Source: Vigna angularis (Eukaryota > Streptophyta > Magnoliopsida > Fabales > Fabaceae). From it: a stretch of 64,000 bases of DNA. Positions 35,521-47,390 of the stretch are shown here, piece by piece. The translations under genes were made by a program, and so were the position numbers. Where the stretch lies: assembly GCF_016808095.1 (NCBI RefSeq), contig NC_068979.1, positions 18,444,501 to 18,508,500 on the forward strand, read 5' to 3'. The notes under the pieces are model-generated. The model was not told where the DNA came from, searched no databases, and was given only the letters and a program-made list of their open reading frames with translations. Numbering within the stretch: position 1 is the stretch's first letter; every line of letters begins with the position of its first letter.

Positions 35521-37145
35521 GGCTTAATACCCCTAATGGTCTCTATTTTCGTCAAGTGTGTTCGATGTGGTCTCGGTTTTTTTTTCTATTCAATGTTGTC
35601 CTAAAGAATGTAATTTTTGTTCAATTTAGTCCTTTTTGCAAACGGTGTTTAAATCGTTAACGGCCATTGCTCCTATTGTGCAATCTTGTTCTAAGATGGC
35701 ATTTAACTTCTGCCACGTTACCATCTTCTTCAACCTTCGGCCCAGAAACCAAAACCCTACTTTCTCTCTAACCTTAGCGCCGCCACCGAACCCTAACGCC
35801 ACCGCCGTCGCAGAAATTAATTATTAGCTGCTCTTAATTTTGAATTTATAGTAGACATATTTTGTTACTTTTCGTTCCAATGATTGCTGAAACCCGACGA
35901 AGAAGAATCATCGATTCAATCACAACTTTGATGATTCTGACACGTCTTCGGCGACTTGCTCCGTCTCACTAGGTCAGTGTCACCTCCTTTGTCCTTGATT
36001 TGGATTATCGAAAATCCAAAACGACTGAGCCAACCAATGGAATCACCCAACGCTAGTGACGATAATAGGTTTTCAAATCCAAAAGCTAACGCGACGACCT
36101 CAACCTCAGGTTTCACATTCAGTAGCACCTCTTTCGTTTCAGGCCTGTCCCGAAACAGATTCGTTATGTTTCGGAAGCCCAACCACGCCTCTACTTTCAA
36201 TCCATTTCGCTACGGTGCTGCCGCCAATCGGCGATCGATTCCGGAATCTCAGGTGAAGGTTTAGACGCCGTACTCCACGGTGAGTTCGTGTTCGCTACTA
36301 ATACTTCTTCGCGTGTTGACGAAAACTCGGTCTCTGAACATATGAACAAGTTGAAGATTATAAATGAAGGTGGAACAGGTTTTAGCAAATCGGACCTACA
36401 GAATGACCTAAGGAAGAAATTGAACATTAAGAAAGGAAGAGGTAATAATGCTGCTACTAAGAACTCAACTCATGAAGTTTTATGTCAGTTAAAGAATCTG
36501 AATGTTAATGAATCTGTTGGTAGTAATATTTGCAAGAGTAAAGTTGATGCTAAACCTAGTTTCGAGAATGTGACTACATTTGGAAAATGTGAAATGAGAG
36601 TGGATTTGATGGAGAAATTGGAGAAGTTAAACCTAGTTAAGAAGAAGGAGGGATTTGTGTTTACTGGTAAGCAAGATAGTTCGGGCTTGTCTTTTGTTGA
36701 GTTTGAAACACCTGTACCAAAAGTTGGCAAAGAGGGAAAACTTAAGCAAAAGAGTAGCAAAATAAGGATGAGTTCAAGCAGAGAAAATCTAAAGCATTAT
36801 AGCACAACCCAGCGATGGCATGGAGAGGGTTTTGTTTCGAAGGAAAGTGTTTCCCAAGACCAACTACAGGGTTCACCGATGGATGTGTCACAGAAGGTTG
36901 AAGAAGATTGCATGTTCAACTACAATGAAGGTTGAAGAAGATGGTGACGTGGCAGAAGTTAAATGTCATCTCAGAAGAAGATTGAACAGCTGAAGCAATG
37001 GCCATTAACGATTTAAACGTCGTTTGCAAAAAGGACTAAATTGAACAAAAATTACATTCTTTAAGACAACATTGAACAGAAAAAAAAAACTAGGACCAAA
37101 TCGAACACACTCAACGAAAATAGGGACCATCAGGGGTATTAAGCC
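35521..37145. mobile_element. Pack-MULE, 1.6 kb, with captured plant gene sequence
   Basis: Ends begin GGCTTAATACCCCT in inverted orientation and extend as terminal inverted repeats of about 220 bp (for example CTTCTGCCACGTTACCATCT matched near 36945). Perfect 9-bp duplication TTATTTTTA at 35512-35520 and 37146-37154. There is no transposase. The interior holds a captured coding fragment on the plus strand. It lies only 182 bp right of the previous MULE and belongs to a different TIR family. Confidence 0.93.
35956..36935 (+). pseudogene. Captured host-gene fragment, possibly the N-terminus of a DnaJ/TPR-type protein
   Basis: Two plus-strand open segments, 36036-36264 and 36288-36935, together about 290 residues. 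The first has SGLSRNRFVMFRKPN and TFNPFRYGAA. The second opens with EFVFATN (just upstream of its ATG) and goes on with EHMNKLKIINEGG, LQNDLRKKLNIKKG, LCQLKNLNVNESV and LMEKLEKLNLVKKKEGFVFT. The repeated pattern of FVF plus E/K-L-K-x-L-N-I/V motifs resembles the long, poorly ordered N-terminus of plant TPR/DnaJ proteins of the TPR15/TPR16 type. This is recognition by pattern only. No TPR or J domain is present. A frameshift lies between the two segments (near 36260-36290), which may instead be a retained short intron. The second ORF of 215 residues is the longest uninterrupted ORF in the window. Confidence 0.4.
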
Positions 37146-37283
37146 TTATTTTTACAACAAAATTTCATAAGCTAATATATGTAGCTACTACCACCTTTGT
37201 CATTGTTATTATCACCACTATTTTCATCATCGTTGTTGTTGTCGTTTTCCCATCTTATATGTATAACCTCTATCATCATCTTT

Positions 37284-37623
37284 TGATAGACTTCTTAAGT
37301 CAAGAAGTCAATCAACCCTCTCTTTCTCTCAAGAACACACAAAACATAACTGAATAATATGTATTTTATTAATGTATGAATGAATTCAGTGTACAAAGAA
37401 TCACCCTCTCAAGGAAGCCTCTCTTCCTCCACTGGAACAATTATCCAGTCTATACCAAAATGTACAAATGACTAACTCCTCCCTTTATAATACAGCTCCT
37501 ATTTATAGTATTTACCCCAATTCACACTAACTAACTACTGACAACAGCCTTTCCCACTCTCTACTCTCCTTACCTTGCACTCATTTCTTCTTCTTTCTCT
37601 CATATACTTTTAATACTTTAACA
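37284..37623 (-). repeat. 3' LTR of the Ty3/gypsy element, 340 bp
   Basis: On the element's strand it runs from TGTTAAAGTATTAAAAG to GAAGTCTATCA, starting TG and ending CA. It matches the uninterrupted parts of the 5' LTR at roughly 90 percent by eye. It is the continuous copy that reveals where the 5' LTR is broken. Confidence 0.9.
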
Positions 37624-39823
37624 TTACTCTTCTCCCCGAGATCAACCTTGTCCTCAAGGTTGAATTTAGGGAATTTTTGTCTGATATTAATCTCATCTTC
37701 CCATGTAGCTCCCTTCAGTCCTCCTTCTTGCCATTAAACCAACACCTAAGGTATCACCTCTCCTTTTTGCTGCTTGTTTCTTCTTTGCAACACCTTCAAT
37801 GGTCTAAGAAGGGCCTCTCTACCTGTAATTCCACATGTAATTCTCCCTCAACCTCTGATGTGCTCCAATAACTATCTTCAATTGAGAAACATGGAATACT
37901 AGATATATTCTAGCCATTTTTGGCAGCTGAAATCAGAAAGCTACCGGTCCCACTTGTTTTTCCACCAAAAAGGGTTTGTAATGTCGTGCAGAGAGCTTAG
38001 GATGTAGCCTTATAGGCATAGAAACTTTCCTATGCGGTCTGATTTTGAGGAAAACCCAATCCCCCTCCTTGATCTTAGATGGTTTTCTCTTTTTGTTAGC
38101 ATAGTGGGTCATCTGAACTTAGGCCCCAGCTAAATGATACTTCAACTGTTTCAAAGCTTCATCTTTCGTTTACAGATCCAGAGCCACTACCTCAACCATT
38201 GTTTCCCTAGGTATGAACCTTGTTAAGGTAGGTGGTAATCTCGCATAGACTATCTCGAAAGGGGTACATTTGGAAGCTCCCTATTAGCTGGTATTATACC
38301 AGTATTCTGCCCATGGCAACACCATACTCCCCACCTTCAGTTGTTTTAAGTTGAAGCAACACAAATAGGTCTCAACACCCTATTTAATAGTTTCGTTTGT
38401 CCATCTGTTTTTGGGTGGTAGGCTGTGCTCATTCGAAGCTGAGTTCCCTACATTATGAATACCTCTTTCCAAAAATTTGGATATGCTTTCACTTCTTCCA
38501 TAATCTTCTTCAAGCCTGCATCACGCTCCACCTCCTCCACTACTTCTTGAAACTCTGGCCAATAAGGTTTGGTAATCATCTGCAAGACCTTGTCTTCTTC
38601 CTCGAATTCCTCTCCTTTTCTCGATAGACCATCAGCTACATGATTGGACACCCTTTTCCTATAAACAATGTCAAACTCATACTCTAGTAGCTTGGCCAAC
38701 CAATTTTGCTACTTTTGAGTTGTGATACGTTGCTCTAACAGATAGTTCAGACTCCTCTAGTCAGTATAGACTACAAATCTTTGGCCTAAGAGATAAGGGC
38801 TCCAATGTTGGATGGCTAACACAAGAGACATCAACTCTTTCTCATAGACTGATTTGGTGAGTATGCTTCTGAGAATGCCTTGCTATAGTAGGCAATCGAC
38901 CTCTTGTTCTAAGATAGAGCAACTCCTATACCATTTCTTGATGCGTCATATTTCACATGAAATGTTTGAAAGAAGTCTGGTAATGTCAGAATTAGGGTTG
39001 TGGTTATTGCCTTCTTGAGAGCCTACATTGCTTCAACCCTTGTTTGAGACCATTCAAACTTCCCTTTCTTCAATAGATCTGTAAGGGGTCTCACAATCTT
39101 CCCATAGTCCTTGATGAATCGCTGATAGTATCCTGTGAGCCCTAGGAAACCCCTCAATTCCTTAATTCTACTAGGCTCAGGCCACCCCATCACGGCAGAG
39201 ACCTTTTCCCCATCCATTTCAACCCTTGTCTCAGATACAATGTGTCTGAGATATCTAATTTGCCTTCTTCTGAACTCACATTTCTTTTTATTTGCAAACA
39301 ACTTATGTTAAGCTAACACCTCCAATACCAGCCTGAGATGTTGTTCATGTTCTCCCCATGTCTTTCTATACATCAATATATCATCAAAGAATACTAGCAC
39401 GAAACTTCTCAAGAGAGGTCTTAGGATTGAATTCATCATATCTTGGGAGGTAGCAGGGGCATTAGTCAGCCCGAAGGGCATCACTAGGAACTCATAGTGT
39501 CCCTGATGAGTCCTAAAGGCAGTCTTTTGGAATGTCTTCTTCCTTCATTCTGATCTGATGATACCTAGCTTTCAGATCAACCTTAGAGAAATACGATGCC
39601 CTTGTAACTCGTCCAACAGTTCCTCAATAACAGAATTAGGTATTTATAAAGAATGGTGACCCGATTTAGTGCCCTGTAATCCACACAAAACCTCCAACTT
39701 CCATCTTTCTTCTTCACTAGGATCATTGGGAATGAATAGGGGTTGTTGTTGGGTCCAATGATACTCAAGCCTAACATCTCCTCTACTTGTTTCTTTATTT
39801 CTGTTTTCATCAAGTGTGGGTAG

Positions 39824-41107
39824 TGATACAAAATTTGATCGAAGTCGTACCCGAATCAAATTAATATGCAATTAAAGTGCAGTATATATTAGGAAGTGAC
39901 TCCTAGGTCGTCTCTCAAGGACCAACATTTGGTTCAGTCATTATATCAAACTTGTGGTGGGGGTGGTTTTTGGACAGAATTGCAAATTGCAATAAACTAA
40001 TTTAAGCATAAATTCAAACACTAGTTAAAGACGGTTGGTCACTTTTTCGATTGCAATGTTTCAATCACAGATTAACAACGATTAAACGCTACTCTCACAC
40101 CTAATCCAACATGAATTAACCAACTAAACAAAGGCTAATATGGTCTCCAAAAACGTGAATTAAGCAAACACATTGCACGTGATCGATCAATTTTGCACAC
40201 ACAGTTTAATTAACTAAGTGAAAATTAAACACCAATTAGATCACTAAGTGTGTACCTAATTGAAACACATAACAGATTAAACATAATGCAAGACAAGAGC
40301 AACAAAATAGCAGTTCATAGTGCAAGAATCTCATGGAAACAATGTAATCTCCATAGTGCCCAACCCAAATAGTTTCAAACTCCCATTAAAATGAAATTGA
40401 AGTAGTAAAACAAAATTGAAAACATTGGAGTAGAGGCAATGCAGAATTGGAAATGAATTTGCAGAGCTAGAACGAACTTGCAAAGTTGGAACGAAATGCA
40501 AATTGAAAATCTAGAACGAAATGCAATGCTAATGCAAAAATGAAATTGTTAAACGAGATATAAACAGCAACAAGAACAATAAACAAAAATTCAATTAAAA
40601 ACAAAATTGATTCATTACAAGGAAAGGGAAAACAAAAGCACACCTAAACCCCCAAAAAGGGAGATGAAAAACGCACCAAAACCTAAAACGAAAATCAAGA
40701 GAAGAGAGTTTTTCCCAAATCTGATTTCGGTATATATAAACCCTAGGATGAAAATGTTCTCCAAATGGGCTTCTCCTAATTTACCAAAAATGGGCCCAAA
40801 GTCATAAAGTTTGACCCAATTATATTGAAAACGAATTTAAAATGAAATTCAAATATAATGTTGACGTGGATAATGGAAAATGATGTGACAACACTCTTAT
40901 TGTCCGAAAATATGATTCCAAAACTGTCCTGGGTAAATAATAGTTGGAATAATTAGGCTTAAATAATTCAAATTAATTAAAATAAGAATTACTAGTCAAA
41001 TTAAGTTCAAATAGTGAAAATGAGACAATAATGGAGAATTAAACACAATTCACTAATTAAATTCGGTGCGAAAAGCTAAGTGAACAGTACAAAATACCAA
41101 TTCATCA
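39824..41107. mobile_element. 1.28-kb insertion in the reverse-transcriptase region, possibly a solo LTR
   Basis: The gypsy reading VNARP at the right junction continues as YHYPH at the left junction, so everything between is inserted DNA. On the minus strand the insert runs from TGATGAATTGGTATTTTG to AAATTTTGTATCA, which fits LTR-type TG..CA ends. No clear target duplication was found. It has no ORF of note and contains CCTAGGTCGTCTCTCAAGGA. Its class is uncertain. Confidence 0.6.
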
Positions 41108-41621
41108 GGCCTCGCATTGACTAGTTTGGTGCCTTCTTTGATTGGTATTTGGTGATCTATCCTCCTAGTAGGCGGAAGCCCCTAAGGTTCTTGAAACACC
41201 CCTTCAAAGTCCACCAAAGTCTGCTCGAACCCTACCTCTTGTCTAGGTGTTAACCTTATCTCCCCCAGATCCTCCTCTATCACCTTTGCTTGGCTTAGAC
41301 TCCAAACCAGTGTCATGGTCTCAATCTCTGTTTCTTTTAGAAGCGCCTCTTGAGTAACCATCATGCGCGTTAGTGTAGTATCTCCCTTGATCATTACATC
41401 TTTCTTCTGTAGCCCGAACCTCATAGTCAGTTTCCTTCAACCCACCTTGATTTCTCCCAAAGTCGCCAACAATGCCACCCCTAAGATGATGTCCACCCCT
41501 CCTAATTTGAAGAGATAGGATTTCTCCCTTATTTCAGCTTCTTCCAGTGTCAAAGGAATTCGTGCACAACATCCCCGGGTTGCCTTTTTTATCCTTCCCT
41601 CAAACACACCTTGTAAGGTGG

Positions 41622-42883
41622 TGTTGATAACAGTTGAAAAATTGTTATTTTTATACTTAAAATTGACCTTAAAGACAACCTTTATGACTTAGAAACTAGC
41701 TTGGAATCATGCTTTTGTTTATGTTTTTGAAATAAGAGAGTTGAATGGGTTTTATGCTTGGTTTTCCTTGTTTTTGGAGGTTTTAAGATGAATTGGATGA
41801 AAGAAGTGAAGTAGGAAGAAGTTGGAATCAGAAAAGGAAGTGAAAAGTGCACAAAAAGAGAAGACACGAGTACTGCTCAGCAGAAATTATCGCTGAGTGG
41901 TGTTCTTGAGGTCCCGTAGTCACCGCTGAGGGGCAGAAATGCAGCTGAGCGTTAAATAGAAGAACGCGCACTTACCGCTGAGCACCATTTTTATGGGCCT
42001 TGGGCCACTTTTCTTAAATTTTTAGAATATTATATAAGGTTTTAGTCGACCTAGGTCAATCATCTTTGGCTGGAACGAAGCAGAATACACTTTCTTCACC
42101 CCTTGGAGGAGGATTTTGGATGATCAAGCTCCACTCTTCAAATTCTAGGGTTCTATCTTTCATTGTTTTTCATCTAGTTCCACCATGATTATGGTGAACT
42201 AAACCTTCATTGTTGTTGGGGAACCATTGTAATCCTTTGAAGCTCTCATGTATTGAATTGATTCTTTATAATATATGCTTTCTTTCATTAATTGTTACGG
42301 TTTTTCTTCTATACTCTATGCATGCTTTGTTTAACTCATCCAATTGCATGATCATTGATGTTATTTGTATGGACACGTATAGATATATCTAGACATGAAG
42401 AAAATCTCCCAATAGTAGTATAAACCTAGACATAGGAATATGATGGTTGGTTGCCTTTAAGCTTTTGTGCAAATGTAATGCATGAATAATTGCTAGGGAG
42501 ACAAGACATTGTAAACTAGTGATTAGGAGTAGGCTTTCTTCACCAAGACATTGGGTTTAAGGTAATTTAGAAAGTGGCATTAACATTAATGAAGAAAGAT
42601 GAATTCTTGAATACATGAGAGTGGATAGGATGAATTGGTAAACCCCAACAACATAATCATTCATATTATTCATCAACCGTTTTTGCATTGTTCAAGTCTA
42701 TTGACAAAACCTTGCATTCATGTTTATTTTTCATAGTTCAACAACAATATTTTCAGTTACAAGTCTAAGATAATCAACAAATCACATAATTGTTTAGGCC
42801 GTGAGTCCTTTTGGGAAACAATACTTGGTCTTACCATTTATTATTACTTGATACGATTCGGCTACACTTGCCGAGGGTTAACA
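41622..42883 (+). mobile_element. Solo LTR inserted between the gypsy protease and RT regions
   Basis: Starts TGTTGATAACAG and ends CCGAGGGTTAACA. It interrupts the minus-strand protease/linker reading, which continues on both sides. It contains CGCTGAGCG-like motifs (41880-41990) and shares its 3' end (GGGAAACAATACTTGG, CACTTGCC) with the LTR-like region ending at 29168. The flanking 5-mers GGTGG and GGTAT agree only in part. No coding part is left, as expected after LTR-LTR recombination. Confidence 0.75.
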
Positions 42884-44055
42884 GGTATCTCCTTTTTTTT
42901 CTAAACCTAGTTCCTCCACCAACCAGGATGAGATGAAATTATGGCTCGTCTCGCTGTCAATCAACACTAGTATCATTCTTCCCTGCACCCAGCCTTGAAG
43001 CTTAATGGTATTAGATTGAGTAAACCATCCTCCAGAAAACACCAACAACTTCATGCACCTGTGTTCCACCTCCTTCTTTCTCTCTGCCTCCTCTTCTTCA
43101 TCTCCTTTTGCCATGATCATCACTCTCATACTCCTTTCCACACACTTGTGCCCTAGGCTATAAGGCCCTCCGCAATGAAAACAACGCCCTTCCTCCCTCC
43201 TTTTTATGTACTCTAGTTAAGGTAATGTCCTTAACCTCTACCTTATGTGTCAACGCTCGTGTTATTTCCCACATTGGAACGCATGGTGCTAGAAACTTTT
43301 TCCTTCTTCATCTATTTCCTCCACTGGTGTTTCTTGATCCCTCTTTTGTCCCCTTGTATGTTTCGATCCTCGCGATCGTACCCAAACTGGCCTAGTACCT
43401 TCCCTATGTTTGTCCCCACTTACTCATCGTTCCGTCATTCACCCATGGAAGAATTCCCACCTGCTCCACATCGTACACCCTCTTCATCGCTATCAGTAGG
43501 TCTCGCGGATCATGAGGCTTAATTAGGTTTCGAAGCTCCTCTCCTTTTCCGACACGATTTGGAGATAAATGAACTTCTTGGCATTCGCGATCCAACCTAT
43601 GGGATTTGTGCCTTCGAAAGTCGGTAATTCCACTCGTTTCATCCAACTTCCCCATGATCGTCCTTCATTTTGTCCTCCGAACTGTCTTTTCATCTCTCTC
43701 GACCTTCGTTAATCAAGTCTCGGCTTCCCTCCGAACTCCTTTCCTAGTTCCTCGTTCTCCTCCCATGAACACACCCAAGTTCTTGGGTTATCCCCCTCAT
43801 TTCCGCCTTGAACTCCTCTATCGTCATCTCTATCGCATCAAATCTTCCCTCTACTTTCCCCTCTAGCACGTTTAATTTTCCCTCCGTTCATCTCCTCTCC
43901 CTTGATGATCCGACAAGTCGGACCAAACTTGATAGACTTCTTTAGTCAAGAAGTCGATCAACCCTCTCTTTCTCTCAAGAACACACAAAACAGAATTGAA
44001 TAGTATATATTTTATTGATGTATGAATGGATTCAGTGTACAAAGAGTTACCCCAT

Positions 44056-45633
44056 CACTACAGGAAATGCGCGTTTTTTCGGTGGCCTTTTACCGACGGC
44101 TTATAAGCCCTCGGTAATGCAATGGTGAATTCATTTACAGACGGTTTAGAGGTCTATCATTCGTCGTATTCTTCGTCGCCCAAAACCCTTCCCTCCAACC
44201 CTTCCCATTTGCTCCTTCAACGATACGAAAGCCATAATCTTCCTCTCCTCTGCCTAAATTTCAGAAATTCCCCCTCTCCTCTGCCAAATTTTAGAAATTC
44301 CTCCAGCGATACCAAAGCCCTAGTCCGTTTTTGGTCACCCTAAGGCGTTCTCCCGCGGAGCTGTGGTCGTTGGTGGTCTGATGTTTCCGGTAGGGTGGTG
44401 GGTCGTGCTAGTCGGCGTATTGCGGTAGTGGTGGTGGGTCATCGAGGTTGGCTTGACGGCAGCGAGGTGATGTGGGCTTATTAAGTTCGTGGTCGTGGTC
44501 TGTAGAGGCTGGCATCTTCGTTCATTTTGCTTTCGAGGTAAGTTTTTTTTCAAAATTGAATTTTTGTCGAGAAGAAATTGTACTTGAATGATGCTTGCTT
44601 TCTTTCTTTTTTTTTGTTTTCATGTTGTTTTGTCTCTGTCATTGTGTGTGTGGTAGAAATTGTGTTCTTTTTGTGTGGCCTTAGAGTTTTTGAAGGTGCC
44701 AACATTCTTTAGATATTGGTCGTTGAGGATATTTGAATGAATAGATTCTTGGATGCTTAACTGGAAACTGTGATTAAATTAAACTGCTTCCTTCTTTAGG
44801 CACCACTAGTGTGAGTAACTAACTAGTATATTCATTGTTTACTGTAGTGCTAAGAGCTTTTATTGCTCTGTGTATAATGTTAGTATTGACTTTCAATAAC
44901 TGGAAAATTGCAATTATTAATTATAAGTCTTCCCATTGTTAGCTTGGTAATTGGATCATTGAAACTGGAGCCTTTTAGCCCCTATGTTGGACATGAGCTA
45001 TTTGCTCTCTGTATGAAACACACTAAGTTTTCTTATAGCTTTTCCATAATGACGTAGATGATCTAGCTATTGTGTTGTGTTCTTACCTTATTATTTAACT
45101 AAATTTCCTTGTAGGAAAGTATAATATGTGAACATTGATCTTCTATCCACTAGTGAACCTGTATAGCCTGCATTGGTGTGTTAATAATCATGGGAGAACC
45201 ACACCATAAAAAGTTAGTTGTTGTAGTTGGAAAGCTCAACAAGGTCTAGCTAACCCAGCTTTAAAATCCTTTACGTTTGTGGGACTCAAGTCCTATACCA
45301 ACTGGGTTCTAACATCCCATCACACTCCATTATAATCATGTTGGTTTGTTATGCACTTTTCCTTTGACTACCCTGGTGAGTAGTGTAATACCTATTTAGC
45401 TTGTTTGTTGTTGACAAACATTTTTTACACTCTTGTACTAATTAATAAGAACCTTTGGTGAATCATACCACAAAATCTAGCTACTGTAGTTGAAGAGCCA
45501 TTGAACCTGACAGTCCATACTAGAGTCCTTACTTGAAATATGGGACGGAACTCCCATACTTTGCAATTGGATCCTAACATCACTTTTTCACTATTCTTGA
45601 ATAAGACTATTTTTGGGGTTCCCTTATGAAGTG
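44056..45633. mobile_element. 1.58-kb insertion in the 5' LTR, CACTA-like left end
   Basis: Begins CACTACAGGAAATGCGCG and then TTTACCGACGGC...CCCTCGGTAAT, which looks like a CACTA terminus with subterminal repeats. The right limit is set by resumption of LTR sequence and ends GAAGTG. The opposite terminus is a poor match (CACTTCATAAGG) and the flanking triplets CAT/CTT are only similar, so the class is tentative. No transposase; the ORF at 44122-44343 is unrecognised. Confidence 0.5.
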
Positions 45634-45816
45634 CTTAAAACTCTATCTTCCTCTACTAAACAATTATCTAGTTTGTACCAAAATGTACAAAATGACTAAC
45701 TCCTCCCTTTACAATACACCTCCTATTTATAGTATTTACCCCCTTCACACTAACTAACTAATGACAACAGTCTTTCCCACTCTCTACTCACTTCTTCTTT
45801 CTCTCATATACCTTTA

Positions 45817-45975
45817 GGAAAATGTTCTTTTAACAATTTTTTTTGACAACTTTTTTACAACAGCTTAGGTGGTAGCTTGTGATTGGTCCGTTTCAAATAT
45901 ATGGACTAATAAAATAGTGACACATAGCCTATTGTCAAAAAATTGTTAAAAAAAGTTGTTAACATATCATGATCC
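45817..45975. mobile_element. 159-bp MITE in the 5' LTR with 9-bp TSD
   Basis: Perfect duplication ATACCTTTA at 45808-45816 and 45976-45984. The termini are imperfect inverted repeats (GTTCTTTTAACAATTTTTTT against GTTAACAACTTTTTTTAACA), so the single strand can fold back. The 9-bp duplication points to Mutator-type mobilisation. Confidence 0.88.
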
Positions 45976-45995
45976 ATACCTTTAATACTCTAACA

Positions 45996-47381
45996 TCTTC
46001 GTTATTATCCGAACAATAACCATTGCATTATCAGGACCATGCCTTCAAGATTATCATGACAACCACCACCATTTCTATCACTCTTATCAATATTTTTGTT
46101 CATATTTTCACTTTTGTCAGGATCACTGTTGTTGTTTAATAAAACCACATTACCATTATTTTGTAATTATTATTGTCATGTTATTATTTCTTCCTCTACT
46201 AAGTATACTTAATTTTAATTTTGCATATAATAATTTAATTACTAGACCAAAAAATCCTTTTCAATCATTTCAAACTGGTACCCCTTATTTTCACCTTTTA
46301 TTTTGTTTATTTATTTAGAAAACCCCATTGGCTAGTCTATGTTAAAAGGTTGAGTTTGATCCTACTTTTGTAAAAAAAATCAATGATGTACTTTTCGTCT
46401 AAATCAACCTGCTGACAAAAAGAATATGCTGAAATTATGTTGGAATCAAACGTACGTTTTTATGCTGGAATCAGCTTGATTTGGACAGAGGAACTAACGT
46501 TGGTTTATTAAGACATTAGGCACTAAATTAAATCTTTTAAAAATAAGGAGATAAAAATAACTTTTTAATGTAATAAAATATGATTTCCTAGGCTTTCCCT
46601 TGAACATAGGGGCACCAAGATGGTTAAAAGAACCTTGCTGAAAACCAAGCATTCTACTTATAATGTCAATGCTGCTTCTGCTGAATTTTGTACTGATATA
46701 GAACTTTGATTTTGAACTACTCAAAAATTTATTAGAAATACTAACATAACTCTGCAAAAGATCATTATGTAAGCTACATATAAAGTGTGACGGAAATTAA
46801 AAGCCTTGAAACGATAAATTTGTCTTTTTTTATATACTGTTTGTCAAATTCATTCTTATTAAATCCTAACACCAACATCGTTCCATGATCTGCAAGTTTG
46901 GTTATACTTCTACTAAGAACTTCTGCAACAGGACAGAAGGGGGCAAAGTTCTCTCTGTCTCACTCCTCTTGAACAAGTGAAAAAAACATTTGGCCTACCA
47001 TTAATCAACACAGAAAGTTTTTACCAGATTTCAACATTGCATAAAGGATTATTTTATCAGGATATTGAGACTGATGTATTTGACAAAGTTTGAAGTTTCA
47101 AAAATGCATGTTTAAATTGTTTTCAATGAAAGGTTCAACTACCAAATGTTTAGTTTGATTCCTAAATAATGTGAAATTACTGAGCGTAGGTAATAGAGCA
47201 TGAAATTTTCTATGATTTTATTTTTAAAAGACTTTCACAAAATAAAAAAAGAAAGAGTATTTAAATCGTTTTAAATTTCGATTTTTAGATGATGTATAAC
47301 TAATGAATGTGGTGGGAAGAAGAAATAAAAATGATTTTTAATATATAGGTAAATATTACAAGTTGGTTTATAATATTAAAT
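45996..47381. other. Spacer, nothing recognised
   Basis: AT-rich with short CCATTATTATC-like trinucleotide-rich tracts near 46020-46200. No conserved coding segment was seen on either strand; the 87-codon minus-strand ORF at 46494-46757 resembles nothing known to me. Confidence 0.55.
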
Positions 47382-47390
47382 TAGATTTAA

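Larger units (their letters stand above)
37660..43920 (-). pseudogene. Ty3/gypsy Gag-Pol remnants
   Basis: On the minus strand from right to left: a gag zinc knuckle (CFHCGGPYSLGHKC, about 43190-43150); protease (LVLIDSETSHNFISSWLVEE, about 42960, with E in place of the Gly of the usual DSG/DTG site); linker (41424-41182); reverse transcriptase (PYHYPHLMKTEIKKQVEEML and WRFCVDYRALN, 39831-39660; FFDDILMY, near 39390); and connection/RNase H (GWPEPSRIKELRGFLGLTGY, 39200; VYRKRVSNHVADGLSRK, 38670-38620). Integrase-core sequence is almost absent: the reading passes from the end of RNase H to the integrase C-terminal part (STAYHPKTDGQT near 38420, then FHVSQLK near 37890). Multiple stops and frameshifts occur. 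Neither integration nor polyprotein processing could come from this copy. Confidence 0.88.
37284..45995 (-). mobile_element. Ty3/gypsy LTR retrotransposon, defective, with four nested insertions
   Basis: Minus-strand element. The 3' LTR is 37284-37623 and the 5' LTR is spread over 43930-45995. Target duplication TCTTT at 37279-37283 versus TCTTC at 45996-46000 (one mismatch). A purine tract GGGGAGAAGAGTAA lies next to the 3' LTR (37624-37637). Gag, protease, reverse transcriptase and RNase H remnants lie between. Insertions: 39824-41107 and 41622-42883 in the coding part, 44056-45633 and 45817-45975 in the 5' LTR. Without them it is about 4.4 kb, short for the group, mainly because most of the integrase is deleted. 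Confidence 0.9.
43930..45995 (-). repeat. 5' LTR of the Ty3/gypsy element, split by two insertions
   Basis: LTR pieces 43930-44055, 45634-45816 and 45985-45995 align in order with the intact 3' LTR. The gaps are foreign DNA (44056-45633, and 45817-45975 plus its duplicated target). About 20 bp around the first insertion site differ between the LTRs. Confidence 0.9.

Noticed and set aside
46494..46757. 87-codon minus-strand ORF
   Set aside because: No similarity I can recognise and composition like the flanking spacer; not enough to call a gene.
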